From Valencia hispanica (taxonomy: Eukaryota; Chordata; Actinopteri; Cyprinodontiformes; Valenciidae), in the NCBI GenBank assembly GCA_963556495.2, contig OY747702.1, positions 52,291,286 through 52,355,285 of the forward strand: DNA of 64,000 bases. Direction: 5' to 3'. Positions 33,632-45,813 of the stretch are shown here, piece by piece. A program made the translations under genes and the position numbers. Each line of letters starts with the position of its first letter. The first letter of the stretch is position 1. The notes under the pieces are model-generated. The model had not been told where the DNA came from. It searched no databases and was given only the letters and a program-made list of their open reading frames with translations.

Positions 33632-35605
33632 ATGTGGTAGGGAAAAAATGTCTGGAAATGCAAGCATTTTTCCTGTACTGTTCTCCAATTCTTATCGAAA
33701 ACTAGAAAAAAAACTGCGGCAACATAACACTGACAAATGTTTAAAAAACTAAGATTAAACAGAAACATCTCACATTTTTGCTGAAGCACTGGCAGTAAGA
33801 TTAATAAGGGAGCAGCCGCGAAAGATTCACGATGATTTCAGCTCTCCGTGTTAATTTGAAATGACATTTGATCACAGTTTGCTATCTTAGAACTGAGCAT
33901 GAGAAGCTTTGATGGAGTGGAGGACCACTTTGGGAATGTGGGTTAGTCCAGCTCCATGAATTATCACCTCAACAGTCAAAGGAAGAAATCCAAAATGAAC
34001 ACTGCTTCTCACAAAGGCTGAAATGGATACAGACACAGCACCACAAATACGCTTCATACATTTCCTTGCGAAGGCAAGTTCCTCCGTGTTACAGCCTGGT
34101 CTGTTAGCTCTGCATTGTTCCAATCTGATTTGGAACCAAGTCTTGAGGCTGAGGAATAACACCAAGCCACACAGAAACCAGTGAAATATCTATGTCATAA
34201 CTAAAACACATCAAATATAAACATTTGGGATTTGCATACTTCAAGCTAAAAAAGAACCTTTACCTATATCATTTTCATATTTAACAAAAGAAGGATGCCT
34301 AGATGTACATATAGCCAAACAACGTGTCCTGTATGTTTTTGATGATTTTTGGTTAGCTGCTGCTAACCTTCAAGTGTTGTGCACTGAAGAAAAGATTTCA
34401 GGCATCCTGGGATGTATACTGAAGAGCACCAGAGATGATTTGTTAAAGAAGGACAGTTACAAATGTAAAATGCAGGGTTTACGAGATCTGCTAGGTAGCT
34501 GTTGGGAGATTCTAACACCTACAGCAGTGCCTCGTGTTGTTGGTTAGAAAGCCTTCTCCCTTAGAAGATTGTACTCCATGCATGTTGTTTGTGGTGGGTA
34601 GATGACAGCTCTGCTTTTGGGGAAAGCCAGTCTATCATGCTTCCACGGCAGGATGGATGCCCTGTGGGAGTGCACCCCAATGGTGGTTTGAGATGGCTAC
34701 CCTGGGTGTTTTGCAGCTTACCTTTTTTGGTGAGTGGCTGAGATGGGATTGGTTACAGTTTGTGGGTTGCCAGGGGATGTGCATGTGCTGGAGATGCTGA
34801 ATTGCTCAGTACAGTGTGGCTAGGTTGTTGGTGAATGGGGCTTGCAGGGTTTGAGGGCTTTGCTGGGAGTTTGAGATGGTGTGCTCATTTTTGGCTGTCA
34901 GGTGATGCCAGGATTTATCCTTCAGCTGTGGTTTTACATTGAGAGGTATGAACGCAATGTTGCTGGTCCCCCCCACCCCGTGGCTCTGTTATTTCTCTCT
35001 GCATCTGCAAGCTTAGAGATGTGCATGTGAGCTTGGTGGCATGTGAGCTTGGTGGCAGTGCCACCAAATCTCTGTGACCACCAACACACTTTCGCCTCTA
35101 CTGCTCTACCATCACGAATTCTATTTCAGCAACCAGAGAACCAATTTGGTGGAAGGCAGATGTAGGTTGTGGTAGATAGAGCTACAGCAGAAGGCCGTGG
35201 AGTGAGTGACATATACACTATATATATGTACATATATGTAGGGGTTTGATAGCGAGAGCCGGGGTTGGAATGGAAACCAATGAAGTCAGTAGAGTGGCTG
35301 ATCATCAGCCGAAGACAGGTCATCTCACAGCTTCTTAAATCCACAGCAGATGATCAGCTGATTGCAGACAGGTGCAAAGTCAGCAATGGAACAGCCAGAC
35401 CCTCCATCAAAGATCCTATGTGATGAGAAGATCTCACACTCACACAGAAAACACATACAGACCCCATAATATACATTTAAATTCACTTTTTAGCTGTTTT
35501 CAAATTAATTTAGAATCTCCTTGACAGCAAAAAAAAAGAATTTATTATTTTATATGGTTGTAAACAAATTCTAACATCTGGTCTCCTAACATGCATAAGA
35601 CCTGA
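33632..35605. other. No gene seen; G/T-rich stretch with a tandem 16-mer
   Basis: From about 34550 to 35060 the plus strand is rich in TGG and GTG words without a usable ORF. At 35023-35054 a 16-base unit, GCATGTGAGCTTGGTG, occurs twice in perfect tandem. Confidence 0.5.
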
Positions 35606-35638
35606 GCACACACACGCACGCACACACACACACACACT
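35606..35638. repeat. (CA)n microsatellite
   Basis: CA repeat with two CG variants, directly abutting the MITE that follows. Confidence 0.95.
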
Positions 35639-35642
35639 CCCG

Positions 35643-35860
35643 TCTTGCTATACTTGTGTTGACATTATATTGACTTCCATTGATTTTACTATGCCTAACC
35701 CAGACAGGCACATGTCTAAACCTAACCTTAACCTAATTCACACCATTCCCCTAAACCTAATTAGTAGAGTTTAATAGTTTTTAAACATTGGGTGGACCTA
35801 GCAAATGTCCACACAATGCTGGTGGCCTGTCAAAGGTTGGTCCACACAAGTATAGCAATA
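35643..35860. mobile_element. Palindromic MITE with TTGCTATACTTGTG ends
   Basis: Left end CTTGCTATACTTGTGTTGAC; right end, reverse complemented, ATTGCTATACTTGTGTGGAC. The interior has CCTAACCTTAACCTAA words and TCCACACAATG, a pattern widespread in fish. It is flanked on both sides by CA-rich sequence, suggesting a preferred insertion site or that its copies carry CA tracts. Non-coding. Confidence 0.75.
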
Positions 35861-36440
35861 CATGTACACACGCACACAGTATGTATACACAGAGACTGAC
35901 ACAGCCTTAAAATTACAGAAAGTTAATTGTGCAACGGGGAAATTATTCAACTGAATAAATAGAGAGAAATTACACTGTAAGGCAACCAGACCCACCATAC
36001 TGTTTGCAGAAGCAGGCTTATGACACTGAAGCCTGTTCCAAAAGACACACCATGGCGGTGTAGGTACCAGATGTGCTCAGGGGCCCTGCGCTTGCCATTA
36101 ACGTCACACTACGGCAACCTCAATTGGACAAACTACATTATGCCCCATTTTTTACCTTGCAAAGTACTATATAATAAAATTTAAGAAACATAAATGTTGA
36201 TAGCAGTTCCCGTGGGGATCATCAATAAAATGTGACTCATCTTTTCTGGAACTGGTATTTCACACATGGACTTTGGAAATAGTTTAGCAGGTTGTTATCA
36301 ACCATATTTAGACTGATTTTCCCCCACGATGGAAAAAAGGCTTCAACAAAAAGGCTCTGATGCCAAAAAGGATCTATTGAATTATTCTGTATACTTGCTA
36401 TTTGTTCAATAAAGTTCTTTTTTTTTTACTGTGCTTTACA

Positions 36441-36869
36441 TTAACGTGCAAACGTCCAGTCAATCATGTAATACGACCTCACAGGCAGGCGCAAGGCCCT
36501 CAGCAGATCTGGTACGTACACCGGCCTATTAGGGTAATACTGCTGCCACGGTGTGTCCTTTGAATGCGCCGTGGCGACATAGAGAGGTGGGAGTATTGCC
36601 GCAGTCTTCTTTTTAATATTTGTGAACAAAAAACAACTTCTGCATGAGTATGATATGCACATGGCTGGTTTCTTAACATCTGAAAGGTAGCTATAAAAAA
36701 CTTGTTTGAGAGTGCTTCTGGTCATCCGGAAATGTTTTAGCCATCCATTGTGATCAAAAACATTTGTATTTTCTGACCAGAACACAGAACCTTGTGGCCT
36801 TTCTGCTCTCCAGATGGTTCTTAACCCAGCGCTGCCTAAGCCGCTGAACATCCGCTGCAACATCCACAA
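36441..36869 (-). pseudogene. PIF/Harbinger transposase N-terminal fragment
   Basis: The frame contains ERPQGSVFWSENTNVFDHNG, then WLKHFRMTRSTLKQVFYSYL. The W..HFRMTR.TL pattern is the conserved helix region shortly before the catalytic DDE domain of PIF/Harbinger transposases. The catalytic part is missing; after SDVKK the frame becomes unlike the family. It lies 0.6 kb from a Harbinger-type MITE (37481-38130) but on inspection is not within it. Confidence 0.6.
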
Positions 36870-37480
36870 ACTTCTTCTGCGGCATCTCTGGCGTTCTTGT
36901 GCTTCTATCGCAAACTGTCACTGTACACTCTTGACATCAATTTCCCATTCAAACATGAAACATTTTATCATTTGACTGAGAAATACAAGCATATATCCAA
37001 CTAATTTGTTTGCCAGATTGCATAGAATAAAAACGTTCATACCCAGCCCTGTAGTCGATAACGTGAACATCACACCCTTTATCCCGCCGTGGCATGATCT
37101 TTTGTGAAAAAACAGGCGATTGCGCCATATTGCCGGCACAGTCTGACCACTTATGAATGACTAAATGCTCCCTGATGCCGCCTCCGGTTTGCGGCAAAAA
37201 AGGCATAACTGTTTTTTGAAACAGACTTGAGTATATCAGAGGGACAGCTAAGATAGAGTGATATGGAAAGAAGGTTAGAGAGGCAAGGCTGAGATGGATA
37301 TGACATCTACAGAAGAGGGATACTGACAATGTTTTGGACAAGGAAAAAGATGACAGAGAAGATGACAGTAAATAAATGAAGAAAAGACACCAGAAAAACA
37401 GGTAACCTTTCTTGTAATTGGAAAAATATTTCTAGAGTAATTTGTTTTGTTTTGTTTTCAGAGTCATTACATCACAATAA

Positions 37481-38130
37481 TAGCACTTTTCCACTGAGGC
37501 GGAGCTGGAGCTCCCGTGGCTCCCGTGCTGACTAAGCTCCGGTGTTTTCGTTTTCCATTCCCGTGAGCACCAGCTCCGAGAGCCAGAAACGTATGCTACT
37601 CTGGCACCACTCTTGTGTGGGGCCAAAGCGGAGCTATCCAAGCACTCACTACGTCAAGGGGGAAGGGGGAGGGATTTACAGCCTTCACAATAGAGGACCG
37701 CCATATTTAAATCCAGACTGCTCGGAATGTTTTTTTGTTGTTGTTGTTGAAAACATGGACAGCATCAAGACTACGTTGCCTATTACGACGTTGCCTTGTC
37801 AACAGTAACTGCAACAGCGATGCCTTTTGCCTGTGTATCGCAACAAATGCTTGTAAAGCGACGATTAGCATCTGCAACCAGACGAGGTCATCCATCTTTG
37901 TTGTTATGGTTTTCTTCTTCTGCATCTGCTTTATTTTCGGGGAACAGCTTCCAGCGTGATTTCTGAAGAGACGCTTCGATGACGCAATGCCGTAGCTCAC
38001 GGTGGCTCAAAGTTGGCTCCTTGTTATGGCAAACGAAGGAGGTTTTGTGAAAGCTCTGGCTCCAGCACCAGCCCCAGCTCCAGCTCCAGCTCCGAACAGG
38101 CTCTCGGTTCTTTGCAATGGAAAAGGGCTA
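37481..38130. mobile_element. Harbinger-type MITE with TAA duplication
   Basis: Left end TAGCACTTTTCCACTGAGGC and right end, reverse complemented, TAGCCCTTTTCCATTGCAAA are inverted copies. Both subterminal regions carry GGAGCTGGAGC-type repeats. The flanks are TAA at 37478-37480 and TAA at 38131-38133, the 3-bp TWA duplication typical of PIF/Harbinger. On the minus strand a frame reads MDDLVWLQMLIVALQAFVAI then RQKASLLQLLLTRQRRNRQR, plausibly the start of the parent transposase. At 650 bp it is a deletion derivative. Confidence 0.75.
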
Positions 38131-38808
38131 TAAGAAGCTTCTCCAGATGTGTGAGAAATATTTCCTGTGCACAGAATTCATGTGCATTTCAGGCCATTAC
38201 CCTTCAACTCTTATATCAAGCTTTCACAGCTGAGTAATATTACCAATAACATTTTAATTAACCAGTCAGAAGAACCTCATTGTTTCTTATTAGTCCTGAC
38301 AATCATTTAATCCTGCCGGGACCTTCAAACCCTGTCATAATCTCAATTTAATCAGAAGGTCCTTACCCTGCCGCAGACATCAGTGACAGGATTATCATTG
38401 TTGAAGACACATCTGTGACCAATTGGCTGTCATGAGAATGACCCTGTGCGATGATCCAGGAGATAAAACAGACTGCACAGAGGTCTCCTTCTAATGTAAT
38501 CCTCTCAAATCCTAGTTTGGAACCACAAAGATGTATCGTATATCCGCTAATCATTTTCTAAATTGTTTACTGAAAATACCTCCTGCATGGTGGATGCTGG
38601 ACCCTGAAGGAACACTTTACCACAGGGTCATGTGGGGAAAATGTTCTGTCTGGTGAAGGCTTATAATTTGAGGAATTTTTTGTCCAGGTGAGACTGGAAT
38701 AAAAAACTGGAATGTGGAAAACACCATCCGACTTTCCATCCTTCCATTTCTCTATTTTGTCCATCAATCTGTTGTAGCCTATGTCCCTCTTTCCATCCAT
38801 ATCAGATC

Positions 38809-39560
38809 GGTCATTCTGAACGACGGGGTCAGAAAAAATCTATTTTTATAAATAATTAAAAAATTATAATAATGACATAATCAATAGCATTTAATGTTAA
38901 TTCATTTTAATTATTATTCTTTCCAAACAAACTGAACAGAGAATTAACAACGTGCCATCGCACATTGGGTAGATTTTTACGCTACATGTATTGATTACAA
39001 ACATTTCACCTGCTGTGGCCTGAACACTCCGCATGGAGCTGACCTGCGCTCCCGCTTGTGCGTAATGGAGGCCGATTCCAAACTCTGTTGCCACACTGGA
39101 GACTGGAATTACAAGGGTCACTTCAGCCAAAGTTTTGAAATCAGGGAACATTTCTCCAATTAAAGTGACAAGAAGCGAATGGCAAGATTTACTGAATGAC
39201 GGTTTTTCTGATCACTTTGGTGGGGGGAGATTTGCAGCATGCGCTCTTTTTGCATCAGTGGTTAAGCTGCAGTGATCTGTCATCAGGCTCCATGCCTCTA
39301 TAACTCTTCAACACGCTGTCAGCTCTCAGATAGCAAGATGCTTTGGGTACTGTGTCCAGGTCTGAGATGATGCTCAGATGGTCTCATGGGAATCTTTTTT
39401 TTTTATGATTCAGTTCCCTGAACTCTGTGAGTAAAGTTGAAAGTGTTCAGGGGTGTGAATTGCCATTTGTGAAAATTACAGATGGCCTTTAGATTTTTCT
39501 GTACCTTTTCAAAAAAAATCGGTCAAATACTGAAAATATTCAGTTAACATGACTCCTGAT
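38809..39560 (+). mobile_element. hAT-derived repeat, copy 1
   Basis: It aligns along its whole length with 45041-45813 in the opposite orientation. Shared blocks include TGCTGTGGCCTGAACACTCC, AACATTTCTCCAATTAAAGTG, TTTTTTGCATCAGTGGTT-like, ATAGCAAGATGCTTTGGGTA, GATGCTCAGATGGTCTCATG and a final AATATTCAGTTAACATGAC. On the minus strand (39151-39000) a frame reads MFPDFKTLAEVTLVIPVSSV, similar to the PVSS dimerisation block near the C-terminus of hAT transposases. That suggests descent from a hAT element. It is not coding now. Confidence 0.65.
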
Positions 39561-41410
39561 CCATATATCTGTCCATTTCTCCATTGGTTTGTTCATCTGT
39601 CTATTTGTCCATCCACCAAGTCATCTATTCATTAACTTACTCATCCAGTTTCTGTTTGTCTCCAGGTTCCCCAATTAAACTTTTGACCGATATCATGTGC
39701 AATATTTGTCATAATTTCATTAGCAATTGGGTTTTATTTTTATACTTTAAAATTGAAAACGAGGCAGAGAACTCTGGAACCAGCTGCCCATTACTATAGC
39801 AAATGGACATACAGCATCCCTCCATACCTGCAGGTCCATAGAGTGATAGTACCGATCTTCAGTGGTCATTGGGTAAAAAGGGCTTTTAAATGGAAAACAT
39901 TTCCTTTCCATTTTTGCCTGCCTTGTATTGAGCATCCTTGAAATTACAAGACAAACCTGCAGGGTCCTCATGAGCGTTCAGGACATTTAACAAAAAAAAA
40001 AAAAAAAAACAACAGTGGAAAGATTCAGTCATGTTAGAGGCACGAGAGGGCTGCAAAGACAGGGATTTGTTTCCACAAGAAAATATAAAATACATCTGAT
40101 TGTTCCAAAAATAATTATGAGATGTCCCTGAATTTTTAGGCATGGGCATTTAAAAACAAAATCACTGAAAGTAAGATTTAATAAATTAACATTTCATCTA
40201 AAAACGTGATTTTTGAAGTTCATTTTGGGGTCTTTTCAATCTGTGACAAACCGCAAAGCGAGGATAAGTTTGGACTGGCCTTCCATGTTCTTATTTTGCT
40301 AACAGGGATGTTCACACAGAGAAGCACGGAGCTTCCAACAAGACCAGCTGCACAAATGTTTCAGATAGAAATGTGTCATACTATCATTGTAATGAGGTGA
40401 TTGATTTCTGGGATGCCACCAGCTTGACCTCGGTCTATTATCTCTGCATTACCAAAAACATTGGAACCAGAAAGACGCAATATATTCAAATAGTTATGAA
40501 AAAGAAAACTAAATACCCCCCCCCCCCCCCCCTCTGACAGCTATCTCCATCTTTTGGTTCCAATTGTCTGCTGTCATGCCTTAAAGCCATCACAGTCTCT
40601 CTTGGCAGAACAGATGTGGGACCCACTGCAGTCTTGTGCACTGTTCCTCACCTCACCCACATCACAGTACATCCCAAACAGAGCCCGACTCTCCCCCTTC
40701 ACTTCTCATAGAACATCTGGTGCTGTGGGGCCACCTCCAAGCACCGGTGGAGGTCTGTGTCGCTGCTACACATCTAGAACAGAACCCGCTGCATGATGAC
40801 AACAGGATGCGCTGGCAGGTCTGCATCATAGCAGCCTGTGACATTCATCATATTATCATCTGTTCCATTGGCAAAAGCCAGAAAATGCTCTTTTATTATT
40901 TTATAGGTTGAAAATAATTTGTCTGCGTCGTATACTTATGCACAGCACGGAATTTAAGTATGACGCAGCGTTGCAGCATGGAAAGAGTTTGGTCCTGTGG
41001 TCACATCTTGGTATGAGAACAGCTGTGATTCATATTTTTTTTTTTTTGCACATGTTTTGGCTGGACTACTGTAATACTGAAGATTCATATTGTTTTAATC
41101 TGCCATACATACAGGGAAACAATGAAGCCAAAAAACATGGGTGTGAGGCATAATTGTTGATCAACTGCAAGAATTATACTGAGTTGAATGTTTTTATTTT
41201 TGTTCTCCGAATCAGAGGTTGCACATTATGTAATTCAGAACAAATGAGCTGATGCTGAATTTATTTAGATGAGGTTCACAACACCACCAGAATGCAGATG
41301 CAGTGCAGAACACAGGTTAGATGCCTTTTGTTTCCAAACCAGCATAAAAATCATGGCTTGTCAGCAGGCTTTTACGTCTCTCTACCAGTTTTCTGTGTGG
41401 TAAATGACCT
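39561..41410. other. No gene seen; homopolymer tracts
   Basis: AT-rich. An A18 tract lies near 39992-40009, a 17-base C run at 40516-40532, and a T run near 41036. Overlapping ORFs at 40554-40911 show no domain. Confidence 0.45.
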
Positions 41411-41674
41411 GTACTTGTATAGCCCTTTATCTATTCTAGTCCAAAGGACTCCAAAGTGCTTTACACTACAATCAGTCATGCAGCTAATCATACACACAAC
41501 CACAGACTGAGAGAAGCAAGGCTCCTACCAGAACCTCTGACCACCACCAGTAGGCAACGAAGATGAAGTGTCTTGCCCAAGGACACAGGTACAGAGACGG
41601 ATAGAGTGGGGGGTTCCTACTGGCATCCCACCAGTTACAGGACGAACCCCTAACTCCTGAGCCATCGAAGCCCC
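41411..41674 (-). repeat. Retrotransposon 3'-end repeat (GTATAGC...TTTACAC type)
   Basis: TACTTGTATAGCCCTTTATC, CCAAAGTGCTTTACACTAC, TGTCTTGCCCAAGGACAC and a final GAGCCATCGAAGCCCC form a block known from many teleost sequences. It is usually the reverse-complemented 3' region of a non-LTR retroelement. A related short piece in the other orientation lies at 54005-54118. Confidence 0.6.
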
Positions 41675-41820
41675 ATGTATGATATGGATTGAGCTACCTG
41701 AACATCAGACTCGTCAACATCATGTGACCAGAGATTCTCATGGAGCAAGGGAGCACAGATCTTAAGAAGGTCACAAAAATATCCAGCACATCATCACCTT
41801 TAATGGTATTCTACTCAGTC

Positions 41821-41857
41821 AGTGGCTAGATGTTTTGGTACAAAACATCTAGCCACT
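41821..41857. repeat. Perfect 17-bp hairpin
   Basis: AGTGGCTAGATGTTTTG, then GTA, then CAAAACATCTAGCCACT. The two arms are exact inverted copies with a 3-base spacer. Downstream it is followed by CTTTAAA-type A/T-rich sequence, not a U-run, and nothing links it to a gene. Confidence 0.95.
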
Positions 41858-41989
41858 GTCTTTAAACACTTTAAACTCAACTAGGCTGCAAGCAGCAATG
41901 AACAAATTAATAATTTTGCACCTTGATGGAACTCAGACCATTGAATTACACCCAAACTCACCATATTCAGTTAAGTTCAGTCATACTCT

Positions 41990-42230
41990 ATTAGTCATAA
42001 AGATAAATAGCTGTGGTAACTCCCATCATCACAGGTTCTTCAGAGTCATTAAAGATGTTTATAGCTGTGAGCAGGAAAAACCTTCTGTAGCGGTTTGTGC
42101 TACAGCAGATCTGAAGAACCCTCTGACTGAAGATACTCTGTTTTTGATTTATTTTGTCCTGAAGAGGATGTTCATAAAGCACCTTTCTTTGCACATGCTG
42201 CCTTGGAAGCTTCAAATCAATCAACAAAGC
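41990..42230 (-). pseudogene. Rex1-type LINE 3' fragment
   Basis: On the minus strand the frame reads EHPLQDKINQKQSIFSQRVL then CCSTNRYRRFFLLTAINIFN. It aligns with the end of the copy at 8470-9625 (EHPLHETVIQQQSVFSRRLL, RCNTDRYRKSFLPTA). Only the last 50 or so residues and a little 3' UTR remain. It lies head-to-head with the L2 fragment at 42430. Confidence 0.75.
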
Positions 42231-42429
42231 AGAGCCAGTCTAATATCATGGATTTTTGTGAATTTTCAGGCCTCTAAAAGTTGACAGAATAATACTATAT
42301 AATGTGCTCCAGGCACAAACCTGAACAACAGAAATTTATTGAACAAAGTTACAGCCAAAATAAAAAAAAGAATTTTTTTGCATAGGTTTGCCTTTACATC
42401 ATCAAAGTTCATTTCCTCACAATCTGACA

Positions 42430-43289
42430 TGAATAAACCGGAAATCATTATTTTTGGAACCAAAGAGGAACGATCAAGAGTCACCACACAGCTTCAGTTA
42501 TTACAGCTGGAAACTACTGATCAGGCAGGAAACCTAGGTGTAGTGATGGACCTGAACCTCCAGGGTCACATAAAGGCAATAACAAGGTCAGCCTTCTATC
42601 ACCTGAAGAACATTTCTAGGATTAAAGGACTGATGTCGCAACGGGACCTTGAAGAACTCATCCATGCGTTTATCTTTAGTCGGATTGATTACTGCAACAA
42701 TGTCCTCACAGGTCTGCCTACAAAGTCAATCAGACAGCTGCAGCTGATCCAGAACTCTACTGCTCACATCCTCACTAGAACCAGGAACGTAGAGCACATC
42801 ACCCCAGTTCTAAAGTCCTTATATTGGCTCCCTGTAGCTCAGAGAATAGACTTCAAAATACTTTAATTTGTCTTTATTTTAAAGAATGGCTTAGCATCAA
42901 AGCATGTTGAAGATCTGTTGTCGTTGCATCAAACTTCCAAACCACTCAGGTCTTCTAGTTCAAGTCTACTCTGCATCCCCAGAACCAGAACTAAAGCATC
43001 CAGCTTTTATGCTCCTCTAATCTGGAACAAACTTCCAGAAGACTGCAAAACTGTTGAAACATTTACTTCCTTTAAATCAAGGCTAAACCCCATTTATTTA
43101 GATCTGCCTTTGATTAATAATCACTGGAACATAATAAATGTTAGTCTAGATTGGAGTTTTTCATTAACTCTCTTTATTTTGTCACTGTTATGTCCTTTTT
43201 CATTTGCTCATTGTGTTATGCGTTTGTCATGTAAAGTACATTGAACTGCCTTGTTGCTGAAATGTACCATACAAATAAACTTGACTTGA
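42430..43289 (+). pseudogene. L2-like LINE ORF2 C-terminal part with 3' end
   Basis: The frame reads [68 protein letters not shown]-like ([20 protein letters not shown]) and KLPEDCKTVETFTSFKSRLN. A single in-frame TAA at 42864-42866 interrupts it; otherwise the frame runs through to the C-terminus. The 3' end reads CCATACAAATAAACTTGACT. The RT catalytic core upstream is missing (5' truncation). Its close relative is the minus-strand fragment at 51000-51475. Confidence 0.8.
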
Positions 43290-43319
43290 CCCGACTTAAA
43301 AACCCTGAACAAGTCAGAC

Positions 43320-43690
43320 TTATTTTGGGTTTTCAGGAGAAAGTGTCTTTTCTCTTAAAAAAAAAACACACATGGCAGCATGATTAACGTTCGCAAAGTT
43401 GGAAGATTCTGTGGAACAATGTCTTTTGGAACAATGAAACCAAAGAAGTAACGTACCATAGCATCATATTTGAAGAAAATCAAAAACACTATATCAGCAC
43501 AAGCGGCTAACACAAACTGCCAGACACAGTGGTGGAAAGTTAATGCTTCGAGCTTGTTTGGCAGCCATAGGGCCGGGGAACCTTGGAGTCATTGAGTCTG
43601 TTCTGCACTCTGCTGTATACCAAGGTATTCTAGAGTCAAATGTAAGGCCAACTGTCCGACAGGCTTACTGTAAAAAACAAAACAAAACAA
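43320..43690 (+). pseudogene. Tc1-like transposase fragment, central part
   Basis: Near 43525 a frame reads SGGKLMLRACLAAIGPGNLG then VIESVLHSAVYQGILESNVR and PTVRQA. It corresponds to the H.GGS.M.WGCFA segment and following strand of a common fish Tc1-like transposase, just after the first catalytic D. Upstream, TCTGTGGAACAATG is a decayed version of the segment before that D. Both TIRs are missing. It abuts the LINE end at 43289. Confidence 0.65.
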
Positions 43691-45040
43691 ACCCCGAAAT
43701 TGAGCCTTGAGTGTCTAATTCAGCTCATTTGAGCATGTTTCGCTGCTAGATTTAAATAATCGGGATGGAATATATGTATAAAATTTGGTGCATGGATGCC
43801 AACAGTGCAACACATAAAGCTGCCAAGAAGCAGCTTGTGGAAATATATACAAATAAATGAAGCAAATGAAGGAGACGTTAATAACTGAAATGTGCTCAGA
43901 TCTGTTCCGACACTGACTTAGTAGCTCTCTGAGATTTAAATCAACGCCTCCTTCATTTCAGTTTCTGGTGCAGCATGCCTGTGAAATTCATTGCGGTTTA
44001 ATTTCTGGGGGACTGGTTTATGTCAAACCCAGGTGCTATATGTCTTTGAAAACGGTCAGATGCAAGCATTTCCAAAGCAGGCCATAGCTCAAAACCCATT
44101 AGCAGGTAACAGAAATATTCCAACTGATCTGGAATATTTATGAATGAGGAAAGTAACTCAGACACATCTTTATCCATAAATGGTAAACAGATTTGGGGGC
44201 ATAACCTTACTGTCTTGACACTTGAACCTTGATAGATGATTCTTTGTGCTGTGGATGGCTACCTCAAGACCCCTTTAATGGATTTTGTTCTCTCCCTTCA
44301 TTTGGCAGCAGGACTGGAGCAGTGACATTGCTTATCCTGTAAGTGGAAACTTTACCTCATGAACAGATAAGACTGACAAAGGGAAAGGAAGGGGGAAGCT
44401 GGCGGGGTCTGCAGCTGGAATACATTAGGAGTACTAGCCATCCTCACAGGAGAAGAAATAGATGAGGAGGAAAAGGAAGAAAACAAGAAAATAAAAGATA
44501 ACCTTCAGATATACTCGCATGTTATTTATTAGAGAAAGGAGCCTCTCCCTCACTAACTATTAATATAAATATATATATTTTGTTGCTTAAGCCTGTTATT
44601 TGTTATATTTGTGACCCTATATGTAATGTTTACACACAAAACAAGAATCCAAAAGGAATATTTGGTGTTTGGAAATGTAGCTCAACACAATGATATTTAT
44701 TTGCATGTCCGAAATCAAGAAATTTGTAAAAGAGTATTTAAAAAAAATTGAGCACCAGACGGCTTGGAAAGCCAATAAACTCCAACTTGGGACCACAACA
44801 CAACAACTACCCAAGACAAGAGCTGTAAAAGCAAAGTCTGCAGCTTATATTTGAAATATATTTTTATGCCTTTTTTATCTAGTGAAAGGAAAGGAGATCT
44901 AACACACCGGCACCTAATGGAGGGATATAGAAAACCTATGTGGTGAGTCCAGTCTGTCTTTAATTTTCCACAATGATCCATGACTGCTTGTGTCAAAAAC
45001 ATTAATTTGAAGTCAGTCAAAGCTAACTATTGTGTCTAAA
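43691..45040. other. No gene seen
   Basis: AT-rich sequence without recognised features; the minus ORFs at 44617-45020 have no domain. Confidence 0.45.
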
Positions 45041-45813
45041 CCAGGGGTCGCATTAACTGAATATTTTCAGAATTTGACAATGTTTTTTTTAAACTGTGAC
45101 ATAAAAATCTGAAGAATGGTGGTCATTTTGACAGATTAATATTCAAACCCTCACCACTTTATGCAAATGCGCAGACATTTTCAACTTTAAGCACGGAGTA
45201 CGGGTAACTAAATCAATCTAAAAAAAATTTTTTTTTAAAGACTCCCATGAGAGCATCTGAGCATAATCTCAGACATGGATACCGTACTCAATGCATCTTG
45301 CTATCCACAAGCTGAGAACACGATAAAGAGTTACTGGGGCTTTGGAGCGCATCTGTGGCTGCACAGTTGGCACAACACCGGATACAGACTGGCGGTGACA
45401 GATCGCTGCAGCCAAACTACTGATGCAAAAAAGCACATCTAGGGGGGATTACCTCCCTCTGAAGCAAACAGAAAAGCCCCTTGTTCAGAGAGTTTTGCTG
45501 TATTCTGATCACTTCAATTGGAGAAATGTTCCTTGATTTCAAAATTTTGGCGGAAGTGGCGCTTCAGGCTCCATTAAGCACAGGCTGAGCGTTCAGGCCA
45601 AAGCAGATGAAATGTTCATAATACATGTAGCCTATTAATCTGCTTGATGTGTGATGGCAGCAAGTGGATTGTCTGATCAGTTTGTTTGTTTTAATTTATA
45701 ATAAAATTAATGAAAATGAACCACTGAATATGTTATTATCATTTAATAAATTGAAAGATAAAAATTGATTATCACCGGATTTTTTTTTACACTGTCAGTC
45801 AAAATGACCGACA
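45041..45813 (-). mobile_element. hAT-derived repeat, copy 2 (inverted)
   Basis: This is the reverse-complement partner of 38809-39560. Read on the minus strand it starts CGGTCATTTTGACTGACAGT, carries TTTGGCCTGAACGCTCAGCC, AACATTTCTCCAATTGAAGTG, TAGCAAGATGCATTGAGTAC and GATGCTCAGATGCTCTCATG, and ends AATATTCAGTTAATGCGACC. Near its end CTGTCAAAATGACC is an inverted echo of the beginning, so this is probably the subterminal inverted repeat. The middle differs from copy 1 by many substitutions and small indels, so both are old. Confidence 0.65.

Noticed and set aside
33388..33789. Minus ORF of 133 codons with an IHPS repeat
   Set aside because: The repeated residues are translation of the (ATGG)n microsatellite.
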